From positions 99,068-146,459 of the forward strand of contig NZ_CABGGS010000006.1 in assembly GCF_902158555.1 (NCBI RefSeq): DNA of 47,392 bases, given 5' to 3'. Below, piece by piece: positions 8,898-16,536 of the stretch. Under the pieces are notes generated by a model, which saw only the letters and a program-made list of their open reading frames with translations, searched no databases and had not been told where the DNA came from. Within the stretch, counting starts at the first letter, position 1; every line of letters starts with the position of its first letter. The position numbers and the translations under genes were made by a program. The stretch comes from Klebsiella spallanzanii. Its GTDB lineage: Bacteria > Pseudomonadota > Gammaproteobacteria > Enterobacterales > Enterobacteriaceae.

Positions 8898-10391
8898 ATG
8901 CTCAGAAGCAAGCTGATTTACCTCATCGTCACGCTGATGTTCTTTATTCTGCTTGCTTATCTGGGTATCCGCACTCTGGAGCATGAAGTGTTATTGCGCC
9001 AGTACCAGACTCAGACTCTGGCCAAAGCCCAAACCACCAGCATTGTTGCGAGCATTGAGAACCTCCTGCAACAAAAGGCCTCACGTTTGCACACCATCAG
9101 CGATTTTATCGAACCTGAAAATGCTGCTGCTCTGCGCACCCTCAAAGAGAATGACGGCGATATTGCCGCCGTGTTTACACTGCGTAAAAACCAGCTTCTC
9201 TACCCCGATGAGCATCAGTCATTGAGCAATGAGGATAAGGAGTGGGTACGCCAGTTGACCTCGCTGGTTAACGATCCCAGCCAATTAGCCAGCCATATCC
9301 CCCACGGCGAGCAGGAAACGCCTCAGGCCGGTTGGTTTATCGCCAATGAAACTCAGGAGCCTTTACTGATCTACTGGCGCCAAAAAGGCGGCACGATAGT
9401 TGGGTTTCGCCTTTCTTATGTGCAGTTGATGATGGATATTGCGAACAACGTACAGGCCAATCCGCAAGAACGGCAGATCGTCCGCGTCACTGAAAACGGT
9501 CGTCAGCTTTATCAGAACGAAACCGCCGATTTGAACCCGCTGACGCTGCTGGATTCACGTACGCTGGATTATCCGCTCACCACGTGGCAAGTCAGCGTTT
9601 ATGGCGTAAAGACACCGCTCTGGCACGTCTGGCTATGGGGGAGCCTGTTAATCATCCTGTTACTTACAGCTGTCGCCCTGTTGGGTTATTCACTGTGGCG
9701 GGAGTATACGCGCGCCGCGCGCCAGGCGCGTCAGCAAGTGGATTTTGTCAGCCAGGTGTCACATGAGCTGAAAACCCCGCTGACCAATATCACGCTCTAC
9801 GCTGAACTGCTGCGTGAAGGTCTGGATGACGAACAAACCCAGGAGCAGCGGTATCTGGACGTTATCACCCAGGAAGGGCAGCGTTTAACCCGGCTGATTC
9901 AGAACATCCTGACCTTTACGCGAGCGCCAAAGCTGCATTTCCAGACGCTGGATATCTCGCAGCTTATTACGGAGATTGCCCATATCTTCACCCCTGCGCT
10001 ACGGGCAAAGGAAATGGAGATTCATATTTCCTGCCCTCAAAATGTCACATTACAAAGCGATCGCGACGTGATCACGCAAATTATCAGCAATTTCTTGAGC
10101 AATAGTGAAAAATACGCGGCCAGGGGGCATCAGGTCGATATCCAGGTCAACACCACTGCGGAGCAGGTTGAGATTGCCGTTCGTGATTACGGCCCGGGCA
10201 TTGCGGAGAAAGAGATGAAGATGATTTTCCACCCGTTTTATCGGGTTAAAACGTCCATCACCGAAGGAGTTTCAGGAACCGGAATTGGCCTGACTATTGC
10301 CTCTCAGCTGGCGCAACGCCTGCAAGGACGAATTCTCGTGACGGCGGAAAATCCCGGCGTCCGTTTTGCCCTGATACTGCCTCAAGGATGA
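8898..10391 (+). CDS. membrane sensor histidine kinase of the VWA cassette
   Basis: 497 aa. The first membrane helix is near residues 5-25, a periplasmic sensor region of about 220 residues follows, and the second helix is near 243-268 (LWGSLLIILLLTAVALLGYS). A HisKA box comes next with phosphoacceptor His289 in QVSHELKTPLTN. The ATPase domain has an N-box (NFLSNSEKYA), a G1 box (DYGPGI) and a G2 box (GTGIGLTIA). I see no HAMP domain between the second helix and the H-box, only a short basic linker. The ATG at 8898 follows AAGGAG. The gene sits between the VWA gene (17-base gap) and the regulator gene (4-base gap), so all three should be one operon. The signal is unknown. Confidence 0.93.
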   Translation: MLRSKLIYLIVTLMFFILLAYLGIRTLEHEVLLRQYQTQTLAKAQTTSIVASIENLLQQKASRLHTISDFIEPENAAALRTLKENDGDIAAVFTLRKNQLLYPDEHQSLSNEDKEWVRQLTSLVNDPSQLASHIPHGEQETPQAGWFIANETQEPLLIYWRQKGGTIVGFRLSYVQLMMDIANNVQANPQERQIVRVTENGRQLYQNETADLNPLTLLDSRTLDYPLTTWQVSVYGVKTPLWHVWLWGSLLIILLLTAVALLGYSLWREYTRAARQARQQVDFVSQVSHELKTPLTNITLYAELLREGLDDEQTQEQRYLDVITQEGQRLTRLIQNILTFTRAPKLHFQTLDISQLITEIAHIFTPALRAKEMEIHISCPQNVTLQSDRDVITQIISNFLSNSEKYAARGHQVDIQVNTTAEQVEIAVRDYGPGIAEKEMKMIFHPFYRVKTSITEGVSGTGIGLTIASQLAQRLQGRILVTAENPGVRFALILPQG

Positions 10392-10395
10392 GAAC

Positions 10396-11082
10396 ATGAA
10401 AATATTAATTGCTGAAGATGACGCCAATATCCGCCAGGGCCTGGTCGACGCCCTGTCGCGTGAAGGCTACACATTGATTGCCGCTCCTGACGGCGGCGCG
10501 GCGCTGACGCTCTACCATCGAGAAATGCCGGATTTCGTTCTGCTGGATATTATGATGCCCGAAATGGATGGTTATAGCGTTTGCCGCGAAATTCGTCGCC
10601 ACAACGAGCATATCCCGATCGTGTTCCTCTCCGCAAAGGATGAAGAAATCGACCGTGTGGTTGGCCTGGAACTGGGAGCGGATGATTATATCAGCAAGCC
10701 TTTTGGTATCCACGAGCTGCGAGCGCGGATAAAAACCATTGCCCGGCGCTGCTTAAGCCACAACACCTCGCAGAGCAGGCTCAGTTTTCCCTTCGGCGAT
10801 TTAACCGTGTTTCCCAACGAACTCTGCGCATGGCGCGGCGAACAAAAGCTGGAGCTTTCTCTGCGAGAAGTGCGAATTTTAAGTTGTCTGGAGCAGTATA
10901 AAAATCAGGTGGTTACCAGAGATATGCTTTTTGACGCCGCCTGGGGCTACGATTATGTCCCCAACAGCCGCACGCTGGATCAGCACATTTCCCGGTTACG
11001 TAAAGCCATTGAGCAGGATGCTAACCATCCCCAACTAATCCGAACGGTGCATGGTCTGGGGTATCGATATCAGGTATCGTAG
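10396..11082 (+). CDS. OmpR-family response regulator of the VWA cassette
   Basis: 228 aa. The receiver domain carries the acidic pocket EDD (residues 7-9), phosphoacceptor Asp51 in LLDIMMPEMDG, and the conserved lysine in DDYISKPFG. A winged-helix DNA-binding domain follows, with the family's typical end (TLDQHISRLRKAI ... IRTVHGLGYRYQV). It starts four bases after the kinase stop and is preceded by AAGGATGAGA. It is the cognate regulator of that kinase by position. A tandem 11-bp repeat before the VWA gene is a plausible autoregulatory site. After the stop, 11153-11171 can form a GCGGGC/GCCCGC hairpin without a clear T run. Confidence 0.95.
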   Translation: MKILIAEDDANIRQGLVDALSREGYTLIAAPDGGAALTLYHREMPDFVLLDIMMPEMDGYSVCREIRRHNEHIPIVFLSAKDEEIDRVVGLELGADDYISKPFGIHELRARIKTIARRCLSHNTSQSRLSFPFGDLTVFPNELCAWRGEQKLELSLREVRILSCLEQYKNQVVTRDMLFDAAWGYDYVPNSRTLDQHISRLRKAIEQDANHPQLIRTVHGLGYRYQVS

Positions 11083-11228
11083 CGCACACATTGCGATGTC
11101 TTAGGTATATCCCGTACGCCGATTGCGGTTATCATTAATGACATTCATCAGAGCGGGCGCATGATGCCCGCCAAATCACAGAGCGGACGCGACCATAGCC
11201 GAATCTGCTGAAATCAGGAAGTGACTAA

Positions 11229-12158
11229 ATGAGCATTCGTATCATCCCGCAAGATGAGCTGGAAAAGAGCGAGAAACGCGCGACGGATATGATTCCACCG
11301 TTATTATTCCCCCGGCTCAAAAATTTGTATAACCGTCGTGCCGAACGCCTGCGCGAACTGGCTGAAAATAACCCGCTGGGAGATTACCTGCGTTTTGCCG
11401 CGCTCATCGCCCACGCGCAGGAAGTGGTGCTGTACGACCATCCGTTGCAGATAGACCTGACTGCACGTATTAAAGAAGCAAACGAGCAGGGCAAGCCGCC
11501 GCTGGATATCCACGTTCTACCGCGCGATAAGCACTGGCACAAGCTGCTGCATTCGCTGATCGCTGAGCTAAAGCCCGAGATGAGCGGCCCGGCGCTGGCG
11601 GTGATCGAGAACCTGGAAAAATCCTCAGAGCAGGAGCTTGAGCTGATGGCAAGCGCGCTGTTTGCGTCCGATTTTGCCTCTGTCAGCAGCGATAAAGCGC
11701 CGTTTATCTGGGCCGCGCTGTCGCTTTACTGGGCGCAAATGGCCAGCCTGATCCCGGGCAAAGCCCGTGCCGAATACGGCGAACAGCGTCAGTTCTGCCC
11801 GGTGTGCGGCTCTATGCCGGTCTCCAGTATGGTGCAAATTGGTACCACCCAGGGCCTACGCTATCTGCACTGCAACCTGTGCGAAACCGAGTGGCACGTG
11901 GTACGTGTAAAATGCAGCAACTGCGAACAGACTCGCGATCTGCACTACTGGTCGCTGGATAACGAGCAGGCGGCAATTAAAGCGGAAAGCTGCGGTGACT
12001 GCGGCACCTATCTGAAGATCCTCTATCAGGAAAAAGACCCAAAAGTGGAAGCCGTGGCCGACGACCTCGCCTCACTAGTGCTGGACGCGCGCATGGAACA
12101 AGAGGGCTTCGCCCGCAGCTCCATTAACCCGTTCCTTTTCCCGGGTGAAGGGGAGTAA
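11229..12158 (+). CDS. fdhE: FdhE, formate dehydrogenase maturation protein
   Basis: 309-aa cytoplasmic rubredoxin-like protein needed for activity of the respiratory formate dehydrogenases; FdhE interacts with FdoG/FdnG before Tat export. The C-terminal half holds four CxxC pairs ([32 protein letters not shown]) that bind iron. The start is supported by AGGAAG 5 bases before the ATG. In E. coli the gene directly follows fdoI. Here 3.85 kb with the VWA cassette separates them, so it probably has its own promoter in 11083-11228 or is read from the cassette. Confidence 0.97.
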   Translation: MSIRIIPQDELEKSEKRATDMIPPLLFPRLKNLYNRRAERLRELAENNPLGDYLRFAALIAHAQEVVLYDHPLQIDLTARIKEANEQGKPPLDIHVLPRDKHWHKLLHSLIAELKPEMSGPALAVIENLEKSSEQELELMASALFASDFASVSSDKAPFIWAALSLYWAQMASLIPGKARAEYGEQRQFCPVCGSMPVSSMVQIGTTQGLRYLHCNLCETEWHVVRVKCSNCEQTRDLHYWSLDNEQAAIKAESCGDCGTYLKILYQEKDPKVEAVADDLASLVLDARMEQEGFARSSINPFLFPGEGE

Positions 12159-12170
12159 AGTTGGCGTTAT

Positions 12171-12194
12171 GTCGGGCGGCGCTTGCTGCCCGAC
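12171..12194. repeat. REP-like hairpin between convergent genes
   Basis: GTCGGGC (12171-12177) pairs with GCCCGAC (12188-12194) around a GGCGCTTGCT loop. It lies between the end of fdhE and the end of the gene on the other strand, and resembles a REP unit. Confidence 0.65.
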
Positions 12195-12506
12195 TCACAA
12201 ATAATAAGGCGTCATTACGCCTGGAATCCTGGCAAAATCTTTAGTGTTGCGCGTGACCCGTTCATACCACTCCTCGCGCAGTTTCTTTTCATATTCAACA
12301 CCATCTTCCTCGCGGCTTTGCCAAAGCCCCAGCGCATTGGAAATAACGGCTTCAGCTTGCCTCTCCAGGTACTGTTCAACCGCTTCGCGCAACAGTTCCG
12401 CTCGCGGAAGATTGCGCTGCTGCTTGAGGTCTTCAAGACGTTTGATAACGTCATCTGATAAGTCGAATAGTATTCCGCCCATATCCATCCCTGCGATCAT
12501 GTTCAC
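12195..12506 (-). CDS. ribbon-helix-helix antitoxin-like protein with PIN-toxin tail
   Basis: 103 aa from a GTG at 12506 (GAGG five bases before it); ATG codons at 12500, 12488 and 12482 are alternatives. The N-terminal half ([20 protein letters not shown], then [15 protein letters not shown]) is a CopG/VapB-type ribbon-helix-helix DNA-binding domain. The last part reads [14 protein letters not shown], which looks like the end of VapC/FitB PIN-domain toxins, whose TRN..DF motif carries a catalytic acid. The rest of a PIN domain is absent. The simplest reading is an antitoxin gene fused in frame to the last codons of its former toxin by a deletion. Its place near fdhE matches E. coli yiiE/yiiF, small proteins of the same fold; I do not assign either symbol. 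Confidence 0.75.
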   Translation of the reverse strand: MNMIAGMDMGGILFDLSDDVIKRLEDLKQQRNLPRAELLREAVEQYLERQAEAVISNALGLWQSREEDGVEYEKKLREEWYERVTRNTKDFARIPGVMTPYYL

Positions 12507-12591
12507 ATATGCCTCAGCTGTATCCTGGGCGACTAATTTTCAAACAACATACACCTATGGCAGACAGGGGAAAAGTGTCGTCTGAAACGAT

Positions 12592-12619
12592 TTTCACTTT
12601 TGCGAGCCGCTTTCCATAA
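12592..12619. repeat. 28-bp direct repeat, copy 1
   Basis: A perfect 28-base match to 14065-14092 (core GCGAGCCGCTTTCC), in direct orientation, 1473 bp apart. It forms the left edge of a segment with two small genes and a toxin-antitoxin pair. Confidence 0.9.
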
Positions 12620-12699
12620 GATAGCAATCCGTCTGCTCGTTACAATCACCAGCGACAAAAACCCAGCCAACATCCAGAGTTGGCCGGGTAATATTTAGA

Positions 12700-12984
12700 T
12701 TAGTAGTAGTATTCGTCAGGGTAGTTATCCGGGCACCAGTTCATCCCTTCGGGATCGGTCCCTGATAATACAGCTCGCAGGTTTCGGTGATCGTTTGCAC
12801 GACGATAAAGAGTGGTATACAGCCGTTTCCAGTCATGCGGACCCGGCGTGTTCCAGTTACGCTGCCAACTATCCCCCTCTGCTGAGTGATGCCATTTACC
12901 GTTAAGACTGGCGCATTTAGTATGTTTATGCGGTTTCGCTTTACCCTCGCGAGTTCTGTCTCTGCGGGTATTAAAAGTCGACAT
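12700..12984 (-). CDS. uncharacterised small basic protein
   Basis: 94 aa, preceded by a good ribosome site (AGGAGA, 5 bases before the ATG), which is the best evidence that it is real. It is rich in Arg, His, Trp and Tyr, has no signal peptide or membrane segment, and ends in an aromatic acidic tail (CPDNYPDEYYY). I do not recognise the family with certainty. The layout, a basic N-terminus, a WKRLYTTLYRRA block and an aromatic end, reminds me of small unannotated proteins in mobile regions. It follows the gene at 13046-13258 by 61 bases on the same strand, likely in one transcript. Confidence 0.65.
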   Translation of the reverse strand: MSTFNTRRDRTREGKAKPHKHTKCASLNGKWHHSAEGDSWQRNWNTPGPHDWKRLYTTLYRRANDHRNLRAVLSGTDPEGMNWCPDNYPDEYYY

Positions 12985-13045
12985 TTTTAGTCTCCTGTTA
13001 AGGTTTCTAAAAATGCGCCTCCTTGAAATAGTTCATCTTCACTCC

Positions 13046-13258
13046 TCAATCCGTATATCGCGCTCTGGCGCGTATTTCCTGCATCCGTGGACCATGATGA
13101 GCGCGCTGATGACCACACATCCAGCAGGAACAACCACATGGCGAGTGAAGACAAATACCAATCTGCCTCTCGCTTCCATAACCCGCATTACGATATTTAC
13201 TGCGGATTTTCTTTAGTCTTACATTATGATGCCGACGCTCGGCACGCGTTCTGACCAT
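13046..13258 (-). CDS. small Arg-rich protein with Cys motif
   Basis: 70 aa with an AGGAG 7 bases before the ATG. The N-terminus is strongly basic (RTRAERRHHNVRLKKIRSKY), followed by a cysteine cluster (SPCGCSCWMCGHQRAHHG) that could bind zinc. I recall short proteins with a CSCWMCGNxR-type motif and the same basic start as unannotated genes of accessory regions in proteobacteria. No function is known to me. The likely role is nucleic-acid binding, inferred only from charge and the possible zinc site. Confidence 0.65.
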   Translation of the reverse strand: MVRTRAERRHHNVRLKKIRSKYRNAGYGSERQIGICLHSPCGCSCWMCGHQRAHHGPRMQEIRARARYTD

Positions 13259-13347
13259 TTCATCACTCCTGAGTTGGCGGCACTATGCCGCATTCACATG
13301 AGTTCTGAGTACTGAAACTTCCGATTCATCATTATGTCTATCTTCCC

Positions 13348-13635
13348 TTAGCTAAGCGCCGGAATGACGTGCAATGGATCATTGGCGATCGCACGTAGCA
13401 GCGCTTTAGCAGGCCCCGTGGGGGAGCGCCTTCCCTGCTCCCAGTTACGTAACGTATCTACGCTTACCGATATTAACTCTGCAAATTTAGATTGTGATAA
13501 TCCGGAAGACTGACGGATTTCTTTGATTTTCATAGCATCAATATGAAAGGTTCGCGAAGGCTGGCGATCTCCTTCGACTATCTCACCCATTTGGCTCATG
13601 CTTTTGGTCAATCGCTCAAACAGCGCCTTATCCAT
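13348..13635 (-). CDS. HTH antitoxin of a RelE/HigB-type pair (NadS-like)
   Basis: 95 aa. After an N-terminal helix (LFERLTKSMSQMGEIVEG) comes an XRE-type helix-turn-helix (IKEIRQSSGLSQSKFAELISVSVDTLRNWEQGRRSPTG, residues about 36-73), as in NadS/HigA antitoxins. Its ATG directly abuts the toxin stop (TAGATG), the toxin-first order usual for HigBA-type pairs. It should repress its own promoter through palindromes at 13953-14005 and neutralise a toxin. Here the toxin reading frame is broken, so the gene may now act only as a repressor. Confidence 0.9.
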   Translation of the reverse strand: MDKALFERLTKSMSQMGEIVEGDRQPSRTFHIDAMKIKEIRQSSGLSQSKFAELISVSVDTLRNWEQGRRSPTGPAKALLRAIANDPLHVIPALS

Positions 13636-13947
13636 CTACCACCTCTCATTTAACATGCGGAGTACCGCCTTTTCCTGCGGAGTCAAGTCATCCTTGATGC
13701 CTTTCTGATAAATCAGTAATAACCGAATCTCAGATTTCCGGCTTTGATAAAAATAGATAACTCGTGTACCACCTCGTTTCCCCTTTCCTCGAGCACCCCA
13801 TCGAATTTTTCTCAGACCACCGGTTTCTGATATCAAATCGCCTCCCTCTGGTTGTATCGCGAGGAACATTTGAAATCAGTGGTATTCATCGTCATCGAGT
13901 AATTTTTTGACGTCTTCAGTAAAGATTTCCGTTTCGATAAATAGCAT
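13636..13947 (-). pseudogene. RelE/HigB-type toxin with in-frame stop at codon 24
   Basis: From the ATG at 13947 the frame reads MLFIETEIFTEDVKKLLDD and then DEYH, then TGA (13878-13876), then FQMFLAIQPEGGDL and on without interruption to TAG at 13636. The whole frame is 103 codons, the normal length of this toxin family, and the second part has the family core (LRKIRWGARGKGKRGGTRVIYF). A single base change thus appears to have silenced the toxin. A restart at Met 27 (13869) would give 77 residues without the first helices. No SECIS-like structure is evident at this TGA. The antitoxin gene follows directly and is intact. Confidence 0.85.
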
Positions 13948-13952
13948 TTTCC

Positions 13953-14005
13953 CTACGCCATTGGCTTATAGTAATCGAAATCAACTATACGTCAATGGCG
14001 TATAG
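13953..14005. promoter_or_regulatory. candidate operators of the toxin-antitoxin pair
   Basis: CTATACG (13985-13991) and CGTATAG (13999-14005) form a 21-bp inverted repeat with spacer TCAATGG. A related half-degenerate copy, CTACGCCATTGGCTTATAG, lies at 13953-13971 just before the toxin start. Two related palindromes ahead of a toxin-antitoxin gene pair are typical autoregulatory sites. Confidence 0.6.
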
Positions 14006-14064
14006 CTCATATCTCTTAACATTACGATGCAGAATCAGGCAAAGCCACCAGTGCTCAATGAACA

Positions 14065-14092
14065 TTTCACTTTTGCGAGCCGCTTTCCATAA
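14065..14092. repeat. 28-bp direct repeat, copy 2
   Basis: Identical over 28 bases to 12592-12619. It marks the right edge of the accessory segment, 80 bp before the esterase gene. Confidence 0.9.
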
Positions 14093-14171
14093 TCCTTCTG
14101 CAACCCAAATCCCCCATTTTCTTTTGCTAAGAACCAGGCTATAACACTGTATATCCAAACAGTTTAAGGGA

Positions 14172-15095
14172 ATGGAAATGGCGCTTGAAAAAGGTATTGC
14201 AGAGCTGGTTCGGGAATTTATCGCTGCGGGTCGCCCCTCTTCGCGCGAACAGAATATTGATGACCGGAGAAACGGTTACGTCGCCAGCACCGTGTTAGCC
14301 GGGGAACAAGAAGAGCGCGTACAGGTAGAAGATATCGAACTCGAAGGCATGATTTTTCGCGTCGTCTCCCCCCTGAATGCTACTGGCGCACTGCCAGCCG
14401 TTATCTATTTTCACGGCGGCTGCTTTATCAGCGGTGGTTTTACCACGCATGACAATCAGCTCCGTCAGCTGGCGTATTGCAGCGGCTGTCGGGTAATCGC
14501 CGTACAATACAGGCTTGCGCCTGAGCACGCTTTCCCTGCTGCACATGACGATGCGGAGAAAGGTGCGCTGATTATTCAGCGCCATGCGGAGCAGTTGGGT
14601 ATCGACGCTTCTCGTATTACGCTGGCTGGCGATAGCGCTGGCGGCCATCTGGCATTAGTGACCGCTCTGCGCCTTAAGACCGCCCATCTCTGGCAACCCG
14701 CACAGCTGGTGCTGATTTACCCAATGCTGGATGCCACTGCCAGCATGAAGAGCTATATCGATAACGGTAAAGATTACATCATTACCGAGGATACGCTGCT
14801 CAGCGGCTATGAAATGTACCTTTCATCAACGGAGCTCCACCATCCGGAAGCCAGCCCGCTCTGGCGTAAAGACTTTAACGGCTTACCGCCGGTGCATATT
14901 CTGACGGCAGAATACGACCCTTTGCGTGATGAAGGCGAAGCGCTATATCAGCGTATGGTTGAGCAGGGCGTTGACTGCACCTGTCAACGCTATCTCGGCG
15001 TGATTCACGGCTTCTTTCAGTTAGGCGATATTAGCGTAGCGGCGCGAAGCGCAATGAGGGATATCGCCTGGCGGGTTAAATCACCAGGCCAATAG
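14172..15095 (+). CDS. alpha/beta-hydrolase esterase (HSL/Aes family)
   Basis: 307 aa. The oxyanion motif appears as FHGGCFISGG, and the nucleophile serine sits in LAGDSAGGHLA. The aspartate (AEYDPLRDEGE) and histidine (GVIHGFFQLG) complete the catalytic triad. This is the layout of hormone-sensitive-lipase-type carboxylesterases such as Aes, acting on short acyl esters in the cytoplasm; there is no signal peptide. AAGGGA precedes the first ATG. The gene converges on yiiD with a 17-base gap. The natural substrate is unknown. It is not part of the E. coli K-12 gene order I recall for this locus. Confidence 0.88.
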   Translation: MEMALEKGIAELVREFIAAGRPSSREQNIDDRRNGYVASTVLAGEQEERVQVEDIELEGMIFRVVSPLNATGALPAVIYFHGGCFISGGFTTHDNQLRQLAYCSGCRVIAVQYRLAPEHAFPAAHDDAEKGALIIQRHAEQLGIDASRITLAGDSAGGHLALVTALRLKTAHLWQPAQLVLIYPMLDATASMKSYIDNGKDYIITEDTLLSGYEMYLSSTELHHPEASPLWRKDFNGLPPVHILTAEYDPLRDEGEALYQRMVEQGVDCTCQRYLGVIHGFFQLGDISVAARSAMRDIAWRVKSPGQ

Positions 15096-15112
15096 ATAAG
15101 CACAGCGGAAGG

Positions 15113-16102
15113 TTACTCTTCCTCGTTACCGCCCTCTTCATACGAGCCGAACGGTTTTGCGGGAAGAACGATGTAGATACCCTCAAAAACAGCGCCCAAC
15201 TGGTCGTCGCCAAATAGCTCAACCTGTAACTGGACGCGCGCTTTGCGCCCTCGCGCCAGGCGGTCGAGATCGCCGCTCAATGAGCCGAGATCGGCAACGG
15301 CGCTGGGGCGACCGCTGATAGGCTGGCTATAACGAATATGAGCGTCGGCGAGGATAATCGTCCCGCCAAGGTGCCGCTCGCGCAGCATCAGCCAGATAAG
15401 CCCCCAACCGGTTAACGTTGCCTGTGAAAACAAGCTGCCGGCAAACAGCGTATGGTGCGGATTCTGGTTACCAGCCTCCGGCATGGTGGTGATAAATTTT
15501 TGCCCGGTGTACTGCTGAATGCGCACGCCCATTTTCTCGCTGAGCGGGATGTGCTGATACCAGGCCTGCTGCAGCTGCGCGCACCAGTCGCCGCGATGCA
15601 AAATATCGTCCAACGAGGCTATCGGCTTAATCATCAGAAAATGGCGAATCGGCGTGGTGGTCGGCGTGGTAATTTCACCCTGATTAACAAAACCGAGCTT
15701 AGCAAAAAACTCTACCGCATCTTCTCGTGCGCTACAGGTCACACGCTTAACGCCTTCCTGTCGAGCTACGGATTCCAGCGTCATCGCCATCAGCGTGCCC
15801 AGACCTTTATCCTGCACCGATGGGTGAACGGCCATAAAACGAATAGAGGCTTCATTCTCCGCATTGACATACAGTCGCCCAACGGCAACCAGATTACCCT
15901 CTTCATCGACCACCATCTGGTGGTGCGCCATCGCATCCCACGCGTCTCGCTCGGACCCTTTCGGCTGATGCAGCGGTTTACGCAGCATCTCCCAACGAAA
16001 CTGATAGTAGCTCTCTAACTCTTCTTCTGTTTGCGGTACACGAAGGTGATACATAGCTGTACTCTCTTTTGTTACCCGCAGCCTACCCGGAAGCTGGCTC
16101 AT
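15113..16102 (-). CDS. yiiD: YiiD/FabY: GNAT plus thioesterase-fold protein, malonyl-ACP decarboxylase
   Basis: 329 aa from the ATG at 16102, which overlaps the dtd stop (ATGA) and gives the E. coli length. The N-terminal half is a GNAT acetyltransferase fold ([18 protein letters not shown], then FFAKLGFV). The C-terminal half is a YiiD-type hotdog thioesterase domain ([20 protein letters not shown] and [12 protein letters not shown]). The E. coli protein has been reported as a malonyl-ACP decarboxylase that supplies acetyl-ACP for fatty acid initiation (MadA/FabY); I rely on family knowledge for this. It is the last gene of the yihX-yihY-dtd-yiiD run, with overlaps at the yihX/yihY, yihY/dtd and dtd/yiiD junctions. 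Confidence 0.93.
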   Translation of the reverse strand: MSQLPGRLRVTKESTAMYHLRVPQTEEELESYYQFRWEMLRKPLHQPKGSERDAWDAMAHHQMVVDEEGNLVAVGRLYVNAENEASIRFMAVHPSVQDKGLGTLMAMTLESVARQEGVKRVTCSAREDAVEFFAKLGFVNQGEITTPTTTPIRHFLMIKPIASLDDILHRGDWCAQLQQAWYQHIPLSEKMGVRIQQYTGQKFITTMPEAGNQNPHHTLFAGSLFSQATLTGWGLIWLMLRERHLGGTIILADAHIRYSQPISGRPSAVADLGSLSGDLDRLARGRKARVQLQVELFGDDQLGAVFEGIYIVLPAKPFGSYEEGGNEEE

Positions 16103-16536
16103 ACCTGCAACCAAAAGGTCACAGGACCATCATTCACCAGAGAAACCTGCATATCGGCAGCGAATCTTCCGGTCTGTGTATTCATTTCCTGCTGGCGACA
16201 GCGCTCAACAAAATATTCGTACAGCGCTTCCGCTTTCTCCGGTGCCGCCCCTTTGGAAAATCCAGGACGCATTCCGCGCTCGGTATCCGCCGCCAGCGTA
16301 AACTGTGAAACCACCAGCATGCTGCCACCAGCCTGCTGTACGTTAAGATTCATTTTGCCTTCAGCATCGCTAAAAATACGGTATCCCAGCACACGCTCGC
16401 ACAGACGATTCGCCTTTTGCTCATCGTCGTCTCTTTCGACGCCTAACAGCACCAGAAGCCCCGGGCCAATTTCACCCGTCACTTCATCCTCCACGGTAAC
16501 GCTAGCTCGGGATACGCGTTGAATTAATGCAATCAT
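16099..16536 (-). CDS. dtd: D-aminoacyl-tRNA deacylase
   Basis: 145 aa, the family length. It hydrolyses D-amino acids (and glycine) wrongly attached to tRNA, a cytoplasmic proofreading step. The hallmarks are present: the SQFTL motif ([12 protein letters not shown]) and the cross-subunit Gly-cisPro motif ([10 protein letters not shown]) at the C-terminus. The ATG at 16536 overlaps the yihY stop, and its own stop overlaps the yiiD start, indicating one translationally coupled operon. Confidence 0.97.
   Translation of the reverse strand: MIALIQRVSRASVTVEDEVTGEIGPGLLVLLGVERDDDEQKANRLCERVLGYRIFSDAEGKMNLNVQQAGGSMLVVSQFTLAADTERGMRPGFSKGAAPEKAEALYEYFVERCRQQEMNTQTGRFAADMQVSLVNDGPVTFWLQV

Noticed and set aside
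13876..13878. The TGA in the toxin gene as a selenocysteine codon
   Set aside because: No SECIS-like hairpin follows and the family has no known selenoprotein; a nonsense mutation is simpler.
7375..14171. A prophage or CRISPR-related origin of the accessory region
   Set aside because: No integrase, transposase, phage structural gene, tRNA target or spacer-repeat array is visible; only the 28-bp direct repeats hint at mobility.
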